A stretch of 47,672 nt of DNA, taken from Acinetobacter portensis. GTDB lineage: Bacteria > Pseudomonadota > Gammaproteobacteria > Pseudomonadales > Moraxellaceae. Shown one piece after another: positions 42,465-47,672 of the stretch. Every line of letters starts with the position of its first letter. The stretch's first letter is position 1. The stretch covers positions 1 to 47,672 of the forward strand of contig NZ_LWRV01000071.1 in the NCBI RefSeq assembly GCF_009372215.1, given 5' to 3'. The notes beneath the pieces are model-generated. The model ran no database searches. It had not been told where the DNA came from and saw only the letters and a list, made by a program, of their open reading frames with translations. Made by a program: the position numbers and the translations under genes.

Positions 42465-43781
42465 TTAAATACTTATTGGAAGTTTTACAATGACTTTTAA
42501 GCCACCTAAGCTTTCACTTTTTGAGAACTCTAAAGTTCCGTGTAAGTGTTGAATCGCTTTATCTACAATAGATAAACCCAAACCACTGCCAATTTCAGCA
42601 TGATTATGAATTCGGTAAAATCGCTTTCGAATATTCTCGAATTGTGAAGGATCAATACCTGCACCACTATCTTCAACAATCATAAATGCAAATTGATTAT
42701 TCTGAATGACAGAAACATTGATGATCCCTTTTTCGGGGGTATATTTAATCGCATTATCGACCAAGTTAAATAATATAGAATGAACGGTAGATTCTTGGTC
42801 ATATAGAATAATCGAGTGTTGCTCTTCCATCCCTAAGTCTATTTCTTTTTGCATTGCAAATTGCATTAACTGTTCTATGCAATTCACGGCAACCTGAGCA
42901 AGGTTAAACTCTTGTTTTTCTTCCAAATGATGCACAGATGCATCTTGTTTGGCTAAACTCAACAACTGACTGACTAAGTGCTGAACGCGAGTTAAACCTT
43001 TGCTTAAATTTTTAATGGACGGATCTTCTGGAAACTGCTGCAAAAGAATTTTAGTCTGTAAGTTTAAAGCAGTAATAGGTGTTCTTAACTCATGTGCAGC
43101 ATCTGCAACAAACTGTTTCTGCTCTTGCTGTGACAGCAAAATTCGGTCAAAAAGATGGTTCATTTCACGAATGGTTGGGGTGATTTCCTCAGGATATTGA
43201 TTGGCTTGAATTGGAGTTAACTCATGTGCCCCACGCTTAATCAGCTCATCTTTAAAATCATCAAGTGGTTTTAAATTCCTACGAATTAACCAAATTAATC
43301 CCCACAAGGCAAAAGGTAAAAAAAGCACATACGGAATAAACATATTCAAAGCCAGCTCGAAAGCCAAACCTTTTCGAACCGAATTTTGTTGACTGACCTG
43401 AATTTGATATTTTTCCGATGGTAAAATATATGTATGCCACTCATCATGAGCAGTATTGTGTGTATAGAAACCTGCTTTTTTTACTGGACCCACCAATAAA
43501 TTTGCTTCATCTTTCAAGTGGTCTCGTTGAGCGTACTCCCAGACATCAACAAACAAATCTTCTTCATGGTAATGTTCATGTGAATTGAAATCACTTCTTG
43601 TTGGCTTTGGCTGATGTTCAGACACTCTTTCTGCTAAATTTTGCATTTGAGCATCCAAAATTTCATCAATTTCTTCAAGTGCAATTCGATAGGCTGAAAA
43701 AATTAATAAGCACCCTAAAACAACACTAAAAACTGAAACATAAATAATAAGGCGCTTTTTTAAAGAATAATGAGCCTGCAT
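42465..43781 (-). CDS. pmrB: Sensor histidine kinase PmrB
   Basis: The 438-residue membrane sensor has TM1 at about residues 10-31, a periplasmic domain to about 140 rich in D, E and H (EHYHEEDLFVD), TM2 at about 147-167, a HAMP-like linker, and the H-box FVADAAHELRTPITALNLQT with H230. The ATPase parts are ILFNLVDNAIKYTPE, VEDSGAGID and GSGLGLSIV. PmrB senses ferric iron, acid or polymyxin and phosphorylates PmrA. Mutations here are a standard cause of colistin resistance in A. baumannii (444 residues). The ATG follows the pmrA stop directly, so it is coupled in eptA-pmrA-pmrB. Confidence 0.93.
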   Translation of the reverse strand: MQAHYSLKKRLIIYVSVFSVVLGCLLIFSAYRIALEEIDEILDAQMQNLAERVSEHQPKPTRSDFNSHEHYHEEDLFVDVWEYAQRDHLKDEANLLVGPVKKAGFYTHNTAHDEWHTYILPSEKYQIQVSQQNSVRKGLAFELALNMFIPYVLFLPFALWGLIWLIRRNLKPLDDFKDELIKRGAHELTPIQANQYPEEITPTIREMNHLFDRILLSQQEQKQFVADAAHELRTPITALNLQTKILLQQFPEDPSIKNLSKGLTRVQHLVSQLLSLAKQDASVHHLEEKQEFNLAQVAVNCIEQLMQFAMQKEIDLGMEEQHSIILYDQESTVHSILFNLVDNAIKYTPEKGIINVSVIQNNQFAFMIVEDSGAGIDPSQFENIRKRFYRIHNHAEIGSGLGLSIVDKAIQHLHGTLEFSKSESLGGLKVIVKLPISI

Positions 43782-44465
43782 TTATTTATCCTGAAATTGC
43801 CCTAAACGATAACCTAAACCACGTATGGTTCGAATGAAGTCTTTACCTAATTTATTACGTAAATGATGAACGTATACCTCTATCGTATTACTGTTAATTT
43901 CACTGTCAAAGTCATATAACTTATCTTCTAAATTACTTTTAGAAAAAATTTTATTTGGATGGCTAACTAAGGGCAATAATATCGCCCATTCTCGATTTGA
44001 AAGCTCAATATACTCCCCTTTGAATTTTACAAGATGTTGCTCAACATCTAAAACCAATTCACCACAGCTGAGAATAGAGCTCTTTTCTGATGTTGAAACC
44101 ACACCAGAACGTCGTAATAAGGCATAAATTCGTGCAAGTAGCTCATCAAACTCATAAGGTTTAATCAAGTAATCATCGGCACCTTCATTTAAACCATCTA
44201 CTCGATTTTTAAGTTGATCTCTTGCGGAAATAATCAATACGGGTAAATTTCCATGATGTTGACGAATTTGCTTTAAAACTTGCATACCATCCATCATAGG
44301 CAAACCTAAATCGAGCAAGACAATATCAAACAGCTCTTGTTGCAGTTTTTTTAGACCGTCTATGCCATTATTCACCCACTCGACTTCATATTGATTATAT
44401 TTCAATAAAGTCATGGTTGATTCTGCAATCATGAAATCATCTTCGATAATGAGAATTTTACTCAT
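43782..44465 (-). CDS. pmrA: Response regulator PmrA (OmpR family)
   Basis: The 227-residue regulator has a receiver domain with acidic pocket D9/D10, phospho-acceptor D52 in VLLDLGLPMMDG, S80 and K102 in DDYLIKPYEFDEL. A winged-helix domain ends HHLRNKLGKDFIRTIRGLGYRL. Phosphorylated by PmrB, it activates eptA. Two TTTAAG-N5-TTTAAG sites in the window are its likely targets. It starts three bases after the eptA stop and is coupled to it. Confidence 0.95.
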   Translation of the reverse strand: MSKILIIEDDFMIAESTMTLLKYNQYEVEWVNNGIDGLKKLQQELFDIVLLDLGLPMMDGMQVLKQIRQHHGNLPVLIISARDQLKNRVDGLNEGADDYLIKPYEFDELLARIYALLRRSGVVSTSEKSSILSCGELVLDVEQHLVKFKGEYIELSNREWAILLPLVSHPNKIFSKSNLEDKLYDFDSEINSNTIEVYVHHLRNKLGKDFIRTIRGLGYRLGQFQDK

Positions 44466-44468
44466 AAT

Positions 44469-46145
44469 TTATGCTCTAGGTTTTCCATCACACAGATTCA
44501 ACATATCAACTTTTGAATCGATTACTTTTGTTTTAATGCCCAATAATGACAACATTGAAGGGAATAAATTATCTTGACTTAATTGTTGATTTTTTTGTTG
44601 ATTTAAACAAGCAATTTCCTGTGAATTTGACTGTTTCCATTCAGGTGAAAACCACATTAACATTGGAATATGGGTTTGTTGACTTGGTGCAATGGCATAA
44701 GGTGCACCATGTAAATACAAGCCTTTTTCACCCGTAGATTCTCCATGATCAGACAAATACCAAAAACCTGTCTCAAACTTTTTATTCTCTTTTAAGGTAT
44801 TGATGAGTTCACTTAAAATATAATCTGTATACAAAATAGTATTGTCATATGAATGAATTAAAGCTTCTTGGCTACACCCTTGAATTGCATTCGTGTCACA
44901 ACTTGGTTTGAAATGTTTAAGTTCATCCGTCGTGCGTTTGAAATATGCAGGCCCGTGACTTCCCATTTGATGCAATACAATTAAACGAGGAGTTTCATCT
45001 GATTCAGGAATATTTGATAAAAACTGCTTTAGACTATCGACTAAAATCCCATCTAAACATTCACCTGAACTATCACACCATTTTTCCCTTAATTCTTTTG
45101 GAATTTCATATTGTTCAACCCGATCACACGTACCTTTACATCCAGAATTATTATCAATCCAAGTAACTTTATATCCTGCACGTTGCGCAATATCGAGCAT
45201 ACCTTCTCGATGACTTGCTAACTGCTCATCGTATGATGTTCGCGGCATACCAGAAAACATACAAGGTACTGAAACGGCTGTTGCCGTACCACAAGAACTG
45301 ACTTGGCTAAAATTAATGATATCTTGTCGAGATAGTTGAGGATTGGTATTTTTTGCATACCCATTAAGAGAAAAACTTTCAGCACGTGCTGTTTCACCTA
45401 CCACCAAAACCATAAGTTTAGGCACTTTCTTTTCACTGAATTTTTTAATGAGCTGTGCATCTTCACCATAAGTCACCAAAGGTAAATCTTTCTTCGGCGC
45501 TTTTTTATGAAAATATGATATGGTCGATGCAATGGAATTTTGTGGTGAGATCATCCCTTTCAAATCACGATTTTCACGAAAAATTGAAGCAAAATCGATA
45601 TAGAAACTAAATAATAAACCACCAATAATCGCCAATGATGCCACGCTATAAATGACTTTTTTAAGCATCATTCGAATTATAGATTCATCTTTTATTCGAA
45701 CAAAAAATATCACCATAATGGGTAAAATAATAATGAAAAACACCCAATTTAAAAGATGCAATGACAATAAATCATTTGCTTCTCGAAGATCGGTTTGCAT
45801 CATATTTTGCACTTGATCTGATGTAATCACTACGCCTAAGCTATTCACAAAGTAAGAACTAAAACCACCTATGATAATCAATGAAATGGCCGTGACTTTT
45901 GCAGTCCACTTCCATCCAAGAATTTGCAAAAGTAAGTTATAAGCTGCAATTACAATAAAAACTGTGGCAGCTAAAAACAATCCTGCTTTAAAGCCACTAT
46001 ACGGCGTAAGTTCTTTTATTTTTTCATAAAAACCAATATTTAAGATAATACTTAGCCATAACGCCACCCATACATTAAATGTACTTAAACTCATGGGCTT
46101 AATTTGATTTTTTAAATTTTTAAATTTTGCTTTTAAATTTTGCAT
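44469..46145 (-). CDS. eptA: Lipid A phosphoethanolamine transferase EptA/PmrC
   Basis: The enzyme moves phosphoethanolamine from phosphatidylethanolamine to lipid A phosphates, lowering surface charge and polymyxin binding. From ATG 46145 it has 558 residues. Five N-terminal transmembrane helices are followed by a periplasmic alkaline-phosphatase-fold domain: VVGETARAESFSLNGY (nucleophile T252), then SCGTATAVSVPCMFS, ARGLYK-like DYILSELINTL, SDHGESTGEKGLYLHGAPY and a C-terminal cysteine in LNLCDG. Disulfide cysteines are conserved. A TTG extension to 46172 is possible but not needed. The PmrA box at 46195-46211 lies 50 bp upstream. Confidence 0.95.
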   Translation of the reverse strand: MQNLKAKFKNLKNQIKPMSLSTFNVWVALWLSIILNIGFYEKIKELTPYSGFKAGLFLAATVFIVIAAYNLLLQILGWKWTAKVTAISLIIIGGFSSYFVNSLGVVITSDQVQNMMQTDLREANDLLSLHLLNWVFFIIILPIMVIFFVRIKDESIIRMMLKKVIYSVASLAIIGGLLFSFYIDFASIFRENRDLKGMISPQNSIASTISYFHKKAPKKDLPLVTYGEDAQLIKKFSEKKVPKLMVLVVGETARAESFSLNGYAKNTNPQLSRQDIINFSQVSSCGTATAVSVPCMFSGMPRTSYDEQLASHREGMLDIAQRAGYKVTWIDNNSGCKGTCDRVEQYEIPKELREKWCDSSGECLDGILVDSLKQFLSNIPESDETPRLIVLHQMGSHGPAYFKRTTDELKHFKPSCDTNAIQGCSQEALIHSYDNTILYTDYILSELINTLKENKKFETGFWYLSDHGESTGEKGLYLHGAPYAIAPSQQTHIPMLMWFSPEWKQSNSQEIACLNQQKNQQLSQDNLFPSMLSLLGIKTKVIDSKVDMLNLCDGKPRA

Positions 46146-46194
46146 AACAGTTAGATCACGGGTTAAACCCAATGCCTTACATTAATATTTAAAG

Positions 46195-46211
46195 CTTAAA
46201 AAACACTTAAA
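46195..46211 (-). promoter_or_regulatory. PmrA box upstream of eptA
   Basis: On the minus strand TTTAAG-TGTTT-TTTAAG is a perfect direct repeat, the HTTAAD-N5-HTTAAD form described for PmrA sites. A -10-like TATTAA (46187-46182) puts the second half-site over the -35, as at other PmrA-activated promoters. Confidence 0.75.
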
Positions 46212-46317
46212 TTACATATTCGTTTTATCGCAATATAGTAAATTTACTTATTTTTTAAACATAAACTATTATTAGAATGATTGATTTTTATAAAAATGCT
46301 GATAACTGAATGATCTT

Positions 46318-47571
46318 TTAATTATGAGATTTATCTAGTTTTAACCATTTTATAATTGGAATAATTGCAAACACTGCAATAATGCATATTAAACATAAAT
46401 ATGACTTATAGCCAAATACATCACCAAAAAAACCACTAAAACTATATAAGAGGCCACTCACCGTAGCCATAATTGCAACCTGAAAAGTAAAATCTGTTCC
46501 TGCATATTCTTTGCGGCTATATTGCATCACCAAGGTTAATATCACCACTAAAAGCATCGAAGACACCATATCTTCTACAGCATTTACGAGATAAATAATC
46601 CACGATGAAATGTGTGCTTTTGCTTCATACTGGTCAGCCAACCATGCATACGCAGCTAAGCTTAAAATTTTTAAAACTGAAAAAACTAGTAATGCTTTTG
46701 CACGAGATATAAATTTTAAGCTTAATCCCGCTAAACCCGCACCTAACAAGGCTGCACATGCGCCAAGCATAGTGACATATATACCTATTTGCGAAAAACT
46801 TAACCCCATATCAACCATTAAAGGTTTGAGTAATGGACCCGATAATCCATCTGCAATTTTAAACGTGATTAGCACCATCAACCACGCAAAGAGTAATGGT
46901 GTATTTGTGAAATATGCGAGATAAGCTTTAATACCGCCCCAATCAAATTGAATTTTTTTATTTTGATTGAGCTTGCTTGTATGCAAAGGTTCTTTTGTGA
47001 ATAAAATGGGAAGTGTATTCAAAGCGACCAATCCTGCTAGTACTAGAAAAGTCATTTGCCAATTGAACCAATCTAAAGCCCACAGAATTGCTCCCCCACC
47101 CACAATAAAACCTAAGCGAGAACCTACCACTTGAAAGGTATTTCCCCAATGCTGTTGTTCATTTTTTAAGATATTTACAGCTAATCCATCGGTTGCGACA
47201 TCTTGCGTTGCACCAATTAAATTCATACTCAGTAAAACAGCAAAGAACATGAATAAGTAAGCAGGTTGATTTAAAGATTCTATTGGGATAAACGAAAGTG
47301 TGATCAACACAAAAATAGTAAGTAACTGTGTTGGAATAATCCAAGATCTGTAATGACCTAATTTTTGATATCCAAATTTATCGACTAAGGGTGCCCAAAA
47401 TATTTTGATTGACCATGGCAACATCAGCAGTCCAAAACCACCAATATGTGCAAGTGAAACACCTTGCGCTCTTAAAATAACGGGCAAAGCATGTGTCATA
47501 AAACCGACTGGTAAACCTTGCGCCCAATATAATGAAAACAAAATAAGATAGACATTACGTAAATTAGACAT
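46318..47571 (-). CDS. MFS transporter, AmpG/acetyl-CoA-transporter-like
   Basis: The 417-residue inner-membrane protein has twelve transmembrane segments. The motif sequence YWAQGLPVGFMTHALPVILR at the start, WAPLVDKFG after TM2 and IGATQDVATDGLAV in TM4 are diagnostic of the AmpG/SLC33 branch of the MFS. AmpG imports anhydromuropeptides for cell-wall recycling, but proteins in this branch also take other substrates, so the call stays general. AGGAAG is before the ATG. It is transcribed in the same direction as eptA, upstream of it, with about 146 bp between holding the eptA promoter. Confidence 0.85.
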   Translation of the reverse strand: MSNLRNVYLILFSLYWAQGLPVGFMTHALPVILRAQGVSLAHIGGFGLLMLPWSIKIFWAPLVDKFGYQKLGHYRSWIIPTQLLTIFVLITLSFIPIESLNQPAYLFMFFAVLLSMNLIGATQDVATDGLAVNILKNEQQHWGNTFQVVGSRLGFIVGGGAILWALDWFNWQMTFLVLAGLVALNTLPILFTKEPLHTSKLNQNKKIQFDWGGIKAYLAYFTNTPLLFAWLMVLITFKIADGLSGPLLKPLMVDMGLSFSQIGIYVTMLGACAALLGAGLAGLSLKFISRAKALLVFSVLKILSLAAYAWLADQYEAKAHISSWIIYLVNAVEDMVSSMLLVVILTLVMQYSRKEYAGTDFTFQVAIMATVSGLLYSFSGFFGDVFGYKSYLCLICIIAVFAIIPIIKWLKLDKSHN

Positions 47572-47672
47572 AAACTTCCTAAGCAGGTGATATTTTTATA
47601 CTTATATGACATGCATTATTCTGCCAATGATCGATGGCATATTAAAGCTTAATATTAGACTTCCTTCATAAA
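47572..47672 (-). promoter_or_regulatory. Promoter region of the AmpG-like gene
   Basis: On the minus strand TTGGCA is followed 15-17 bases later by TATAAGTA, a reasonable sigma-70 promoter. ATATTAA-AGC-TTAATAT, an inverted repeat around 47639-47655, lies just upstream. The window ends here. Confidence 0.45.

Overview
The window is a stretch of an Acinetobacter chromosome. Low-GC gammaproteobacterial codon usage, a complete adeIJK efflux operon, a pmrC(eptA)-pmrA-pmrB lipid A modification operon, and gene pairs such as ybeD-like/lipB and ispB next to divergent rplU-rpmA all fit. The species cannot be fixed from sequence reading alone. Nearly all genes look like core chromosome. I see no prophage, insertion sequence, tRNA, rRNA or CRISPR array.

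Layout. 1-2.3 kb: a probably frameshifted small membrane gene, a small membrane protein, a UPF0149 protein and a PA3496-like acidic protein. 2.3-7.2 kb: rpoD, a DUF493 (YbeD-like) gene, lipB, then an SCP2-like protein coupled to an iron-dependent alcohol dehydrogenase. 7.4-14.5 kb: a PuuP-like permease, a secreted protein, trmL, cysG, serS, a DUF3298-like lipoprotein and lolA. 14.7-16.7 kb: rpmA and rplU divergent from ispB. 16.7-25.5 kb: a large membrane protein of the 'Gcr recombinase' family, a PAP2 phosphatase and adeIJK. 25.6-28.8 kb: two tandem YbjQ-type proteins, a secreted protein, an SDR enzyme and an unrecognised protein. 28.9-31.8 kb: valS.

The accessory-looking part is 31.86-36.2 kb. 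It holds a protein with DUF6414-like layout, a DUF559 endonuclease-like gene embedded in REP/REPIN-like GC-rich palindromes, a J-domain protein, a gene broken by a one-base frameshift, and a miniature YadA-type adhesin. After it come gltIJKL (glutamate/aspartate ABC uptake), a HAD hydrolase, a second PAP2 enzyme, a divergent kinase-fold protein, pmrB-pmrA-eptA and an AmpG-like MFS transporter.

Regulatory reading. Two exact TTTAAG-N5-TTTAAG direct repeats, the form expected for a PmrA box, occur in the window. One is upstream of eptA and one is upstream of the second PAP2 gene, which suggests that this phosphatase belongs to the PmrA regulon. A 24-bp palindrome fills the spacer of a well-formed promoter ahead of the PAP2-adeIJK cluster and is a candidate repressor operator (AdeN is the obvious protein to test). 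An 18-bp perfect palindrome lies just upstream of the SCP2-like/alcohol dehydrogenase pair. The most system-like observation is the DUF559 gene and its palindromes, where the gene's stop codon lies inside one repeat arm.
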